Of a stretch of DNA of 64,000 nucleotides, positions 22,678 through 35,639 are shown piece by piece. The stretch comes from Hyperoodon ampullatus. Taxonomy: Eukaryota; Chordata; Mammalia; Artiodactyla; Ziphiidae. Positions within the stretch are counted from its first letter, which is position 1; each line of letters starts with the position of its first letter. Under the pieces are notes generated by a model, which saw nothing but the letters and a program-made list of their open reading frames with translations, was not told the DNA's origin and searched no databases. The stretch lies in NCBI GenBank assembly GCA_949752795.1, contig CATKHW010000420.1:62001-126000 (forward strand), given 5' to 3'. The translations under genes and the position numbers were made by a program.

Positions 22678-24297
22678 AGGTCAGATTTTCTGCCTAATGA
22701 TATAAGAAGATTTCTCTCAAAAATACACATTATTTCAAAGACTTATTGGCTGTGAAATAAGTTAAGGGTATTTCAAATGGCTTGTCTGCAAAGAAAGGTG
22801 AGATGTAGGGAATCACAGAAAGTCGAGGGGAAAATATGTCAATATATACATTGCTATATGGTGAACTAAGCCTTAGGCCAGCAACAATGGAGAGGACCTG
22901 ACCCTTAGAAACTTACAAGTAAGCAGGAATCTTCAAAAGTTCAAATCTTTCTAAGTAAAAAGATTTATTAAAATGAATAACCAAGTGTTTTAATTGACAT
23001 CAGATGATCAAAACAACAAACCCTGAGAACATAGAAAAAATATAAATAAAGATATGAGCAGAACTTAATACAACAGAAAACGTATAAAATTGAGGTGATT
23101 TAGGAAGTCCAAAGAATATTCTTTGAAAAGATTTAAAAGACACACTTTGATTAAGGAAAACATAAACATATGTAAAGAATATACAGAAAGAATCAGGACA
23201 ATGTTATAGCAGAGAATATATGAAATGCCAGTAAATTTGAACATTTCTGTAAAGGGGACCATTTCCTAGCTCCTAAAGTTGACCAAAACTGACACAAGAG
23301 GAAATCATTGAAGGTCATCATGTCTGCCCTTGGCATTCTTGGAACGCCCTGGCCTCAGAATGCAGCATCGGTAGTCCATGGTAACCTGCGGAGAGGGGGT
23401 GGGGCTGAAGGAGGTTGGAACACTGCCCTCACTGAGGGAGTGGGTGTGGCCATCTCTGCTGTGACTGAACAAAGGGCAGGGGAGCAGGGGTCCCAGGGCA
23501 GGGCCCTCAGAGCCCGGCAGGACCAGGGGAGTGTCACAAGCATTTGGCCCAGGCCAAAGGGCGCCTTCTTTGTCTGCACAGCTTCCCAAACACTCACATT
23601 TCCACTCAGGCCGCCCTCTTTGTTGAAGTGTGTGTGGAACGTGTCCTCGCAGTACACCTCGCTGCACAGCTAACCATAGGACTGGGCATCGTACCTTCCT
23701 GCCAGGTGACCGAAGTTCGCAGGCAGATGGGTCACTGGGACCAACGCGGAGAGGCTCCTGCCCTGACCACAGGTCGACCACAGCCGCTGCCCCAGATCGG
23801 GGGTTGCAAAGCAGCCCTGTCTGAATCCCCTGCCTCTAGAGGGAGTATTGGACCAACACTTCTAAAAAATGGGGTCCTTGCGGGCAACTCATCGGAGGGA
23901 CACAAATAAATCTTTGCCGACTTTCTCCTGAAGCTTACGAGCGTTCACACTTAAGCCTTTTACAATGTCAGCTGTTTAGCTAAACATGAGCTCATGATCT
24001 AAATTTACACAATAATGAAGAAATCAGCTACAAGGGGAGACAATCAGCAAAAACAATCAATATGAGAATTAGTTTCCCAAGGCCACCCATCAGATGTTGG
24101 AATAATCAGGTGCAAGGCAGAATATATACATAAAACTGGAACTGGAACAAGGAACAAGGATGTTTTCAAAGACTGGTAGGATCTCTAAAACATTTGTAAA
24201 GTACATGTCATTGATAAAGCTAAATACTCAAAGGTTGTGTAATACAACAGATTAATCATTGAGAAGAGTGAAATTATGCTGTTTTGAAAACTATGGC
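22678..24297 (+). repeat. Unit 15 (1,620 bp), subfamily B, GGGTCCCAGG variant
   Basis: Left-arm markers GTAAGCAGG near 22920 and TTTAGGAAGTC near 23101 recur only in units 25 and 27. GCAGGGGTCCCAGG is shared with units 1, 17, 27, 29, 34 and 37. Confidence 0.97.
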
Positions 24298-24940
24298 AGG
24301 TCAGATTTTCTGCCTAATGATATAAGAAGATTTCTCTCAAAAATACACATTATTTCAAAGACTTATTGGCTGTGAAATAAGTGAAGGGTATTTCAAATGG
24401 CTTGTCTGCAAAGAAAGGTGAGATGTAGGGAATCACAGAAAGTCGAGGGGAAAATATGTCAATATATACATTGCTATATGGTGAACTAAGCCCTAGGCCA
24501 GCAACAATGGAGAGGACCTGACCCTTAGAAACTTACAAGTAAGCTGGAATCTTCAAAAGTTCAAATCTTTATAAGTAAAAAGATTTATTAAAATGAATAA
24601 CCAAGTGTTTTAATTGACATCAGATGATCAAAACAACAAACCCTGAGAACATAGAAAAAATATAAATAAAGATATGAGCAGAACTTAATACAACAGAAAA
24701 CGTATAAAATTGAGGTGATTTAGTAAGTCCAAAGAATATTCTTTGAAAAGATTTAAAAGACACACTTTGATTAAGGAAAACAAAAACATAAGTAAAGAAT
24801 ATACAGAAAGAATCAGGACAATGTTATAGCAGAGAATATATGAAATGCCAGTAAAGTTGAACATTTCTGTAAAGGGGACCATTTCCTAGCTCCTAAAGTT
24901 GACCAAAACTGACACAAGAGGAAATCATTGAAGGTCATCA
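24298..24940. other. AT-rich left arm of the unit (shown in unit 16)
   Basis: About 640 bp rich in A on this strand, with two CpGs only (TCGAGG and AACGTA). It contains ATATAAATAAAG and many short A tracts. I see no recognisable transposable element, RNA gene or conserved protein frame in it. The corresponding stretch opens every other unit. Confidence 0.8.
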
Positions 24941-25566
24941 TGTCTGCCCTTGGCATTCTCGGAACGCCCTGGCCTCAGAATGCAGCATCGGTAGTCCATG
25001 GTAACCTGCGGAGAGGGGGCGGGGCTGAAGGAGGTTGGAACACTGCCCTCACTGAGGGAGTGGGTGTGGCCATCTCTGCTGTGACTGAACAAAGGGCAGG
25101 GGAGCAGGGGGCCCAGGGCAGGGCCCTCAGAGGCCGGCAGGCCCAGGGGTGTGTCACAAGCATTTGGCCCAGGCCAAAGGGCACCTTCTTTGTCCGCACA
25201 GCTTCCCAAACACTCACCTTTCCACTCAGGCCGCCCTCTTTGTTGAAGTGTGTGTGGAACTTGTCCTCGCAGTACACCTCGCTGCACAGCTAACCATAGG
25301 ACTGGGCATCGTACCTTCCTGCCAGGTGACCGAAGTTCGCAGGCAGATGGGTCACTGGGACCAACGCGGAGAGGCTCCTGCCCTGACCACAGGTCGACCA
25401 CAGCCGCTGCCCCCGATCGGGGGCCGCAAAGCAGCCCTGTCTGAATCCCCTGCCTCTAGAGGGAGTATTGGACCAACACTTCTAAAAAATGGGGTCCTTG
25501 CGGGCAACTCATCGGAGGGACACAAAAAAATCTTTGCCGACTTTCTCCTGAAGCTTACGAGCGTTC
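24941..25566. other. GC-rich, CpG-dense core of the unit (shown in unit 16)
   Basis: I counted 25 CpGs here against two in the remaining ~1 kb of the same unit. Most between-unit differences in the core fall on CpGs (CG to TG or CA), which fits methylation-driven decay. The core holds the GC box, the NF1-like inverted repeat, the GC palindrome, the SalI site and the CTCF-like element, and is the most promoter-like part of the unit. Whether it meets a formal CpG-island threshold was not computed. Confidence 0.75.
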
Positions 25567-25917
25567 ACACTTAAGCCTGTTACAATGTCAGCTGTATAGC
25601 TAAACATGAGCTCATGATCTAAATTTACACAATAATGAAGAAATCAGCTACAAGGGGAGACAATCAGCAAAAACAATCAATATGAGAATTAGTTTCCCAA
25701 GGCCATCCATCAGATGTTGGAATAATCAGGTGCAATGCAGAAAATATACATAAAACTGGAACTGAAACAAGGAACAAGGATGTTTACTAAGACTGATAGG
25801 ATCTCTAAAACATTTGTAAAGTACATGTCATTGATAAAGCTAAATACTCAAAGGTTGTGTAATAAAACAGATTAATCATTGAGAAGAGTGAAATTATGCT
25901 GTTTTGAAAACTATGGC
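25567..25917. other. AT-rich right arm of the unit (shown in unit 16)
   Basis: About 350 bp with no CpG in this unit. It starts with paired palindromes (the TGTWTAGCTAAACA site and CATGAGCTCATG) and ends with ATGCTGTTTTGAAAACTATGG. No gene is seen. Confidence 0.75.
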
Positions 25918-27537
25918 AGGTCAGATTTTCTGCCTAAGGATATAAGAAGATTTCTCTCAAAAATACACATTATTTCAAAGACTTATTGGCTGTGAAATAA
26001 GTTAAGGGTATTTCAAATGGCTTGTCTGCAAAGAAAGGTGAGATGTAGGGAATCACAGAAAGTCGAGGGGAAAATATGTCAATATATACATTGCTATATG
26101 GTGAACTAAGCCTTAGGCCAGCAACAATGGAGAGGACCTGACCCTTAGAAACTTACAAGTAAGCTGGAATCTTCAAAAGTTCAAATCTTTCTAAGTAAAA
26201 AGGTTTATTAAAATGAATAACCAAGTGTTTTAATTGACATCAGATGATCAAAACAACAAACCCTGAGAACATAGAAAAAATATAAATAAAGATATGAGCA
26301 GAACTTAATACAACAGAAAACGTATAAAATTGAGGTGATTTAGTAAGTCCAAAGAATATTCTTTGAAAAGATTTAAAAGACACACTTTGATTAAGGAAAA
26401 CATAAACATATGTAAAGAATATACAGAAAGAATCAGGACAATGTTATAGCAGAGAATATATGAAATGCCAGTAAATTTGAACATTTCTGTAAAGGGGACC
26501 ATTTCCTAGCTCCTAAAGTTGACCAAAACTGACACAAGAGGAAATCATTGAAGGTCATCATGTCTGCCCTTGGCATTCTTGGAACGCCCTGGCCTCAGAA
26601 TGCAGCATCGGTAGTCCATGGTAACCTGCGGAGAGGGGGTGGGGCTGAAGGAGGTTGGAACACTGCCCTCACTGAGGGAGTGGGTGTGGCCATCTCTGCT
26701 GTGACTGAACAAAGGGCAGGGGAGCAGGGGTCCCAGGGCAGGGCCCTCAGAGCCCGGCAGGACCAGGGGAGTGTCACAAGCATTTGGCCCAGGCCAAAGG
26801 GCGCCTTCTTTGTCTGCACAGCTTCCCAAACACTCACATTTCCACTCAGGCCGCCCTCTTTGTTGAAGTGTGTGTGGAACGTGTCCTCGCAGTACACCTC
26901 GCTGCACAGCTAACCATAGGACTGGGCATCGTACCTTCCTGCCAGGTGACCGAAGTTCGCAGGCAGATGGGTCACTGGGACCAACGCGGAGAGGCTCCTG
27001 CCCTGACCACAGGTCGACCACAGCCGCTGCCCCAGATCGGGGGTTGCAAAGCAGCCCTGTCTGAATCCCCTGCCTCTAGAGGGAGTATTGGACCAACACT
27101 TCTAAAAAATGGGGTCCTTGCGGGCAACTCATCGGAGGGACACAAATAAATCTTTGCCGACTTTCTCCTGAAGCTTACGAGCGTTCACACTTAAGCCTTT
27201 TACAATGTCAGCTGTTTAGCTAAACATGAGCTCATGATCTAAATTTACACAATAATGAAGAAATCAGCTACAAGGGGAGACAATCAGCAAAAACAATCAA
27301 TATGAGAATTAGTTTCCCAAGGCCACCCATCAGATGTTGGAATAATCAGGTGCAAGGCAGAATATATACATAAAACTGGAACTGGAACAAGGAACAAGGA
27401 TGTTTTCAAAGACTGGTAGGATCTCTAAAACATTTGTAAAGTACATGTCATTGATAAAGCTAAATACTCAAAGGTGGTGTAATACAACAGATTAATCATT
27501 GAGAAGAGTGAAATTATGCTGTTTTGAAAACTATGGC
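25918..27537 (+). repeat. Unit 17 (1,620 bp), B mosaic of unit-14-like start and unit-15-like core
   Basis: It starts TGCCTAAGGATA (as unit 14), has AAAAGGTTTATT, then the GGGTCCCAGG B core. AAAGGTGGTGTAA near 27472 is shared only with unit 27. Confidence 0.97.
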
Positions 27538-29158
27538 AGGTCAGATTTTCTGCCTAATGATATAAGAAGATTTCTCTCAAAAATACACGTTATTTCAAAG
27601 ACTTATTGGCTGTGAAATAAGTTAAGGGTATTTCAAATGGCTTGTCTGCAAAGAAAGGTGAGATGTAGGGAATCACAGAAAGTCGAGGGGAAAATATGTC
27701 AATATATACATTGCTATATGGTGAACTAAGCCCTAGGCCAGCAACAATGGAGAGGACCTGACCCTTAGAAACTTACAAGTAAGCTGGAATCTTCAAAAGT
27801 TCAAATCTTTATAAGTACAAAGTTTTATTAAAATGAATAACCAAGTGTTTTAATTGACATCAGATGATCAAAACAACAAACCCTGAGAACATAGAAAAAA
27901 TATAAATAAAGATATGAGCAGAACTTAATACAACAGAAAACGTATAAAATTGAGGTGATTTAGTAAGTCCAAAGAATATTCTTTGAAAAGATTTAAAAGA
28001 CACACTTTGATTAAGGAAAACAAAAACATAAGTAAAGAATATACAGAAAGAATCAGGACAATGTTATAGCAGAGAATATATGAAATGCCAGTAAAGTTGA
28101 ACATTTCTGTTAAAGGGGACCATTTCCTAGCTCCTAAAGTGGACCAAAACTGACACAAGAGGAAATCATTGAAGGTCATCATGTCTGCCCTTGGCATTCT
28201 CGGAACGCCCTGGCCTCAGAATGCAGCATCGGTAGTCCATGGTAACCTGCGGAGAGGGGGCGGGGCTGAAGGAGGTTGGAACACTGCCCTCACTGAGGGA
28301 GTGGTTGTGGCCATCTCTGCTGTGACTGAACAAAGGGCAGGGGAGCAGGGGGCCCAGGGCAGGGCCCTCAGAGGCCGGCAGGCCCAGGGGTGTGTCACAA
28401 GCATTTGGCCCAGGCCAAAGGGCGCCTTCTTTGTCCGCACAGCTTCCCAAACACTCACCTTTCCACTCAGGCCGCCCTCTTTGTTGAAGTGTGTGTGGAA
28501 CGTGTCCTCGCAGTACACCTCGCTGCACAGCTAACCATAGGACTGGGCATCGTACCTTCCTGCCAGGTGACCGAAGTTCGCAGGCAGATGGGTCACTGGG
28601 ACCAACGCGGAGAGGCTCCTGCCCTGACCACAGGTCGACCACAGCCGCTGCCCCCGATCGGGGGCCGCAAAGCAGCCCTGTCTGAATCCCCTGCCTCTAG
28701 AGGGAGTATTGGACCAACACTTCTAAAAAATGGGGTCCTTGCGGGCAACTCATCGGAGGGACACAAAAAAATCTTTGCCGACTTTCTCCTGAAGCTTACG
28801 AGCGTTCACACTTAAGCCTGTTACAATGTCAGCTGTATAGCTAAACATGAGCTCATGATCTAAATTTACACAATAATGAAGAAATCAGCTACAAGGGGAG
28901 ACAATCAGCAAAAACAATCAATATGAGAATTAGTTTCCCAAGGCCATCCATCAGATGTTGGAATAATCAGGTGCAATGCAGAAAATATACATAAAACTGG
29001 AACTGAAACAAGGAACAAGGATGTTTACTAAGACTGATAGGATCTCTAAAACATTTGTAAAGTACATGTCATTGATAAAGCTAAATACTCAAAGGTTGTG
29101 TAATACAACAGATTAATCATTGAGAAGAGTGAAATTATGCTGTTTTGAAAACTATGGC
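27538..29158 (+). repeat. Unit 18 (1,621 bp), subfamily A
   Basis: The extra T is in TTTCTGTTAAAGGGG near 28107. ACACGTTATT, AAGTACAAAGTTTTA and GAGTGGTTGTGG are shared with unit 28, ten units on. AAAGTGGACC near 28136 is private. Confidence 0.97.
27925..28197 (-). other. 90-codon minus-strand frame created by the extra T (unit 18 copy)
   Basis: In 1,621-bp units the inserted T joins an upstream ATG frame (MPRADMMTFNDFLL) to the hydrophobic frame of the left arm. It occurs in units 18, 19, 28, 30, 35 and 38. In other units the upstream frame ends earlier. It has an ATG and one long hydrophobic stretch, but no recognised domain and nothing that shows expression. Confidence 0.08.
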
Positions 29159-30779
29159 AGGTCAGATTTTCTGCCTAATGATATAAGAAGATTTCTCTCA
29201 AAAATACACATTATTTCAAAGACTTATTGGCTGTGAAATAAGTTAAGGGTATTTCAAATGGCTTGTCTGCAAAGAAAGGTGAGATGTAGGGAATCACAGA
29301 AAGTCGAGGGGAAAATATGTCAATATATACATTGCTATATGGTGAACTAAGCCTTAGGCCAGCAACAATGGAGAGGACATGACCCTTAGAAACTTACAAG
29401 TAAGCTGGAATCTTCAAAAGTTCAAATCTTTCTAAGTAAAAAGGTTTATTAAAATGAATAACCAAGTGTTTTAATTGACATCAGATGATCAAAACAACAA
29501 ACCCTGAGAACATAGAAAAAATATAAATAAAGATATGAGCAGAACTTAATACAACAGAAAACGTATAAAATTGAGGTGATTTAGTAAGTCCAAAGAATAT
29601 TCTTTGAAAAGATTTAAAAGACACACTTTGATTAAGGAAAACAAAAACATAAGTAAAGAATATAGAGAAAGAATCAGGACAATGTTATAGCAGAGAATAT
29701 ATGAAATGCCAGTAAAGTTGAACATTTCTGTTAAAGGGGACCATTTCCTAGCTCCTAAAGTTGACCAAAACTGACACAAGAGGAAATCATTGAAGGTCAT
29801 CATGTCTGCCCTTGGCATTCTCGGAACGCCCTGGCCTCAGAATGCAGCATCGGTAGTCCATGGTAACCTGCGGAGAGGGGGCGGGGCTGAAGGAGGTTGG
29901 AACACTGCCCTCACTGAGGGAGTGGGTGTGGCCATCTCTGCTGTGACTGAACAAAGGGCAGGGGAGCAGGGGGCCCAGGGCAGGGCCCTCAGAGGCCGGC
30001 AGGCCCAGGGGTGTGTCACAAGCATTTGGCCCAGGCCAAAGGGCGCCTTCTTTGTCCGCACAGCTTCCCAAACACTCACCTTTCCACTCAGGCCGCCCTC
30101 TTTGTTGAAGTGTGTGTGGAACGTGTCCTCGCAGTAAACCTCGCTGCACAGCTAACCATAGGACTGGGCATCGTACCTTCCTGCCAGGTGACCGAAGTTC
30201 GCAGGCAGATGGGTCCCTGGGACCAACGCGGAGAGGCTCCTGCCCTGACCACAGGTCGACCACAGCTGCTGCCCCCAATCGGGGGCCGCAAAGCAGCCCT
30301 GTCTGAATCCCCTGCCTCTAGAGGGAGTATTGGACCAACACTTCTAAAAAATGGGGTCCTTGCGGGCAACTCATCGGAGGGACACAAAAAAATCTTTGCC
30401 GACTTTCTCCTGAAGCTTACGAGCGTTCACACTTAAGCCTGTTACAATGTCAGCTGTATAGCTAAACATGAGCTCATGATCTAAATTTACACAATAATGA
30501 AGAAATCAGCTACAAGGGGAGACAATCAGCAAAAACAATCAATATGAGAATTAGTTTCCCAAGGCCATCCATCAGATGTTGGAATAATCAGGTGCAATGC
30601 AGAAAATATACATAAAACTGGAACTGAAACAAGGAACAAGGATGTTTACTAAGACTGATAGGATCTCTAAAACATTTGTAAAGTACATGTCATTGATAAA
30701 GCTAAATACTCAAAGGTTGTGTAATACAACAGATTAATCATTGAGAAGAGTGAAATTATGCTGTTTTGAAAACTATGGC
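29159..30779 (+). repeat. Unit 19 (1,621 bp), subfamily A, CCCCCAATCGGGGG variant
   Basis: Markers shared only with units 35 and 38: AATATAGAGAAAG, CGCAGTAAACC and CAGCTGCTGCCCCCAATC. The TAA in CAGTAAACC shortens the plus-strand frame by six codons. It carries the extra T of the 1,621-bp class. Confidence 0.97.
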
Positions 30780-32399
30780 AGGTCAGATTTTCTGCCTAAT
30801 GATATAAGAAGATTTCTCTCAAAAATACACATTATTTCAAAGACTTATTGGCTGTGAAATAAGTTAAGGGTATTTCAAATGGCTTGTCTGCAAAGAAAGG
30901 TGAGATGTAGGGAATCACAGAAAGTCGAGGGGAAAATATGTCAATATATACATTGCTATATGGTGAACTAAGCCTTAGGCCAGCAACAATGGAGAGGACA
31001 TGACCCTTAGAAACTTACAAGTAAGCTGGAATCTTCAAAAGTTCAAATCTTTCTAAGTAAAAAGGTTTATTAAAATGAATAACCAAGTGTTTTAATTGAC
31101 ATCAGATGATCAAATCAACAAACCCTGAGAACATAGAAAAAATATAAATAAAGATATGAGCAGAACTTAATACAACAGAAAACGTATAAAATTGAGGTGA
31201 TTTAGTAAGTCCAAAGAATATTCTTTGAAAAGATTTAAAAGACACACTTTGATTAAGGAAAACATAAACATATGTAAAGAATATACAGAAAGAACCAGGA
31301 CAATGTTATAGCAGAGAATATATGAAATGCCAGTAAATTTGAACATTTCTGTAAAGGGGACCATTTCCTAGCTCCTAAAGTTGACCAAAACTGACACAAG
31401 AGGAAATCATTGAAGGTCATCATGTCTGCCCTTGGCATTCTTGGAACGCCCTGGCCTCAGAATGCAGCATCGGTAGTCCATGGTAACCTGCGGAGAGGGG
31501 GTGGGGCTGAAGGAGGTTGGAACACTGCCCTCACTGAGGGAGTGGGTGTGGCCATCTCTGTTGTGACTGAACAAAGGGCAGGGGAGCAGGGGGCCCAGGG
31601 CAGGGCCCTCAGAGCCCGGCAGGACCAGGGGAGTGTCACAAGCATTTGGCCCAGGCCAAAGGGCGCCTTCTTTGTCTGCACAGCTTCCCAAACACTCACA
31701 TTTCCACTCAGGCCGCCCTCTTTTTTGAAGTGTGTGTGGAACGTGTCCTCGCAGCACACCTCGCTGCACAGCTAACCATAGGACTGGCCATCGTACCTTC
31801 CTGCCAGGTGACCGAAGTTCGCAGGCAGATGGGTCACTGGGACCAATGCGGAGAGACTCCTGCCCTGACCACAGGTCGACCACAGCCGCTGCCCCAGATC
31901 GGGGGTTGCAAAGCAGCCCTGTCTGAATCCCCTGCCTCTAGAGGGAGTATTGGACCAACACTTCTAAAAAATGGGGTCCTTGCGGGCAACTCATCGGAGG
32001 GACACAAAAAAATCTTTGCCGACTTTCTCCTGAAGCTTACGAGCGTTCACACTTAAGCCTTTTACAATGTCAGCTGTTTAGCTAAACATGAGCTCATGAT
32101 CTAAATTTACACAATAATGAAGAAATCAGCTACAAGGGGAGACAATCAGCAAAAACAATCAAAATGAGAATTAGTTTCCCAAGGCCACCCATCAGATGTT
32201 GGAATAATCAGGTGCAAGGCAGAATATATACATAAAACTGGAACTGAAACAAGGAACAAGGATGTTTTCAAAGACTGGTAGGATCTCTAAAACATTTGTA
32301 AAGTACATGTCATTGATAAAGCTAAATACTCAAAGGTTGTGTAATACAACAGATTAATCATTGAGAAGAGTGAAATTATGCTGTTTTGAAAACTATGGC
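30780..32399 (+). repeat. Unit 20 (1,620 bp), subfamily B, AGAACCAGG variant
   Basis: AGAACCAGG, TCTGTTGTGAC, CGCAGCACACC, CCAATGCGGAGAGACTCC are shared with units 33 and 36. CAAATCAACAAACC near 31110 and CCTCTTTTTTGAAG near 31717 are private. Confidence 0.97.
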
Positions 32400-34019
32400 A
32401 GGTCAGATTTTCTGCCTAATGATATAAGAAGATTTCTCTCAAAAATACACATTATTTCAAAGACTTATTGGCTGTGAAATAAGTGAAGGGTATTTCAAAT
32501 GGCTTGTCTGCAAAGAAAGGTGAGATGTAGGGAATCACAGAAAGTCGAGGGGAAAATATGTCAATATATACATTGCTATATGGTGAACTAAGCCTTAGGC
32601 CAGCAACAATGGAGAGGACCTGACCCTTAGAAACTTACAAGTAAGCTGGAATCTTCAAAAGTTCAAATCTTTCTAAGTAAAAAGATTTATTAAAATGAAT
32701 AACCAAGTGTTTTAATTGACATCAGATTATCAAAACAACAAACCCTGAGAAGATAGAAAAAATATAAATAAAGATATGAGCAGAACTTAATACAACAGAA
32801 AACGTATAAAATTGAGGTGATTTAGTAAGTCCAAAGAATATTCTTTGAAAAGATTTAAAAGACACACTTTGATTAAGGAAAACATAAACATATGTAAAGA
32901 ATATACAGAAAGAATCAGGACAATGTTATAGCAGAGAATATATGAAATGCCAGTAAATTTGAACATTTCTGTAAAGGGGACCATTTCCTAGCTCCTAAAG
33001 TTGACCAAAACTGACACAAGAGGAAATCATTGAAGGTCATCATGTCTGCCCTTGGCATTCTTGGAACGCCCTGGCCTCAGAATGCAGCATCGGTAGTCCA
33101 TGGTAACCTGCGGAGAGGGGGTGGGGCTGAAGGAGGTTGGAACACTGCCCTCACTGAGGGAGTGGGTGTGGCCATCTCTGCTGTGACTGAACAAAGGTCA
33201 GGGGAGCAGGGGGCCCAGGGCAGGGCCCTCAGAGCCCGGCAGGACCAGGGGAGTGTCACAAGCATTTGGCCCAGGCCAAAGGGCGCCTTCTTTGTCTGCA
33301 CAGCTTCCCAAACAATCACATTTCCACTCAGGCCGCCCTCTTTGTTGAAGTGTGTGTGGAACGTGTCCTCGCAGTACACCTCGCTGCACAGCTAACCATA
33401 GGTCTGGGCATCGTACCTTCCTGCCAGGTGACTGAAGTTCGCAGGCAGATGGGTCCCTGGGACCAACGCGGAGAGGCTCCTGCCCTGACCACAGGTCGAC
33501 CACAGCCGCTGCCCCCGATCGGGGGCCGCAAAGCAGCCCTGTCTGAATCCCCTACCTCTAGAGGGAGTATTGGACCAACACTTCTAAAAAATGGGGTCCT
33601 TGCGGGCAACTCATCGGAGGGACACAAAAAAATCTTTGCCGACTTTCTCCTGAAGCTTACGAGCGTTCACACTTAAGCCTTTTACAATGTCAGCTGTTTA
33701 GCTAAACATGAGCTCATGATCTAAATTTACACAATAATGAAGAAATCAGCTACAAGGGGAGACAATCAGCAAAAACAATCAATATGAGAATTAGTTTCCC
33801 AAGGCCATCCATCAGATGTTGGAATAATCAGGTGCAAGGCAGAAAATATACATAAAACTGGAACTGAAACAAGGAACAAGGATGTTTACTAAGACTGGTA
33901 GGATCTCTAAAACATTTGTAAAGTACATGTCATTGATAAAGCTAAATACTCAAAGGTTGTGTAATACAACAGATTAATCATTGAGAAGAGTGAAATTATG
34001 CTGTTTTGAAAACTATGGC
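32400..34019 (+). repeat. Unit 21 (1,620 bp), recombinant: B left half, A' right half
   Basis: The left half matches unit 7 (CAGATTATC, GAAGATAG, GT box, B middle, GTCTGCAC). From ACAATCACATT onward it matches unit 12 (GGTCTGGGC, GACTGAAG, CCCTACCTC, GC palindrome). The switch lies between about 33297 and 33315. Confidence 0.97.
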
Positions 34020-35639
34020 AGGTCAGATTTTCTGCCTAATGATATAAGAAGATTTCTCTCAAAAATACACATTATTTCAAAGACTTATTGGCTGTGAAAT
34101 AAGTGAAGGGTATTTCAAATGGCTTGTCTGCAAAGAAAGGTGAGATGTAGGGAATCACAGAAAGTCGAGGGGAAAATATGTCAATATATACATTGCTATA
34201 TGGTGAACTAAGCCTTAGGCCAGCAACAATGGAGAGGACCTGACCCTTAGAAACTTACAAGTAAGCTGGAATCTTCAAAAGTTCAAATCTTTCTAAGTAA
34301 AAAGATTTATTAAAATGAATAACCAAGTGTTTTAATTGACATCAGATGATCAAAACAACAAACCCTGAGAACATAGAAAAAATATAAATAAAGATATGAG
34401 CAGAACTTAATACAACAGAAAACGTATAAAATTGAGGTGATTTAGTAAGTCCAAAGAATATTCTTTGAAAAGATTTAAAAGACACACTTTGATTAAGGAA
34501 AACATAAACATATGTAAAGAATATACAGAAAGAATCAGGACAATGTTATAGCAGAGAATATATGAAATGCCAGTAAATTTGAACATTTCTGTAAAGGGGA
34601 CCATTTCCTAGCTCCTAAAGTTGACCAAAACTGACACAAGAGGAAATCATTGAAGGTCATCATGTCTGCCCTTGGCATTCTCGGAATGCCCTGGCCTCAG
34701 AATGCAGCATGGGTAGTCCATGGTAACCTGCGGAGAGGGGGCGGGGCTGAAGGAGGTTGGAACACTGCCCTCACTGAGGGAGTGGGTGTGGCCATCTCTG
34801 CTGTGACTGAACAAAGGGCAGGGGAGCAGGGGGCCCAGGGCAGGGCCCTCAGAGGCCGGCAGGCCCAGGGGTGTGTCACAAGCATTTGGCCCAGGCCAAA
34901 GGGCACCTTCGTTGTCCGCACAGCTTCCCAAACACTCACCTTTCCACTCAGGCCGCCCTCTTTGTTGAAGTGTGTGTGGAACGTGTCCTCGCAGCACACC
35001 TCGCTGCACAGCTAACCATAGGACTGGGCATCGTACCTTCCTGCCAGGTGACCGAAGTTCGCAGGCAGATGGGTCACTGGGACCAACGCGGAGAGGCTCC
35101 TGCCCTGACCACAGGTCGACCACAGCCGCTGCCCCAGATCGGGGGTTGCAAAGCAGCCCTGTCTGAATCCCCTGCCTCTAGAGGGAGTATTGGACCAACA
35201 CTTCTAAAAAATGGGGTCCTTGCGGGCAACTCATCGGAGGGACACAAAAAAATCTTTGCCGACTTTCTCCTGAAGCTTACGAGCATTCACACTTAAGCCT
35301 TTTACAATGTCAGCTGTTTAGCTAAACATGAGCTCATGATCTAAATTTACACAATAATGAAGAAATCAGCTACAAGGGGAGACAATCAGCAAAAACAATC
35401 AATATGAGAATTAGTTTCCCAAGGCCACCCATCAGATGTTGGAATAATCAGGTGCAAGGCAGAATATATACATAAAACTGGAACTGGAACAAGGAACAAG
35501 GATGTTTTCAAAGACTGGTAGGATCTCTAAAACATTTGTAAAGTACATGTCATTGATAAAGCTAAATACTCAAAGGTTGTGTAATACAACAGATTAATCA
35601 TTGAGAAGAGTGAAATTATGCTGTTTTGAAAACTATGGC
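34020..35639 (+). repeat. Unit 22 (1,620 bp), recombinant: A core start, B right half
   Basis: GC box, A middle and CACCTTTCC are followed by CGCAGCACACC, GGGTCACTGG, CCCCAGATCGGGGG and a B right arm. The switch is near 34940-34995. Private changes include GCATGGGTAG, CCTTCGTTGTCC and GAGCATTCAC. Confidence 0.97.

Larger units (their letters stand above)
24298..25917 (+). repeat. Unit 16 (1,620 bp), representative subfamily A
   Basis: A markers run from end to end: GCCCTAGG, TTTATAAG, ACAAAAACATAAG, GTAAAGTTG, GC box, A middle, GC palindrome and GACTGATAGG. Unit 23 differs at two sites by eye. AATAAAACAG near 25861 is private. Confidence 0.97.
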
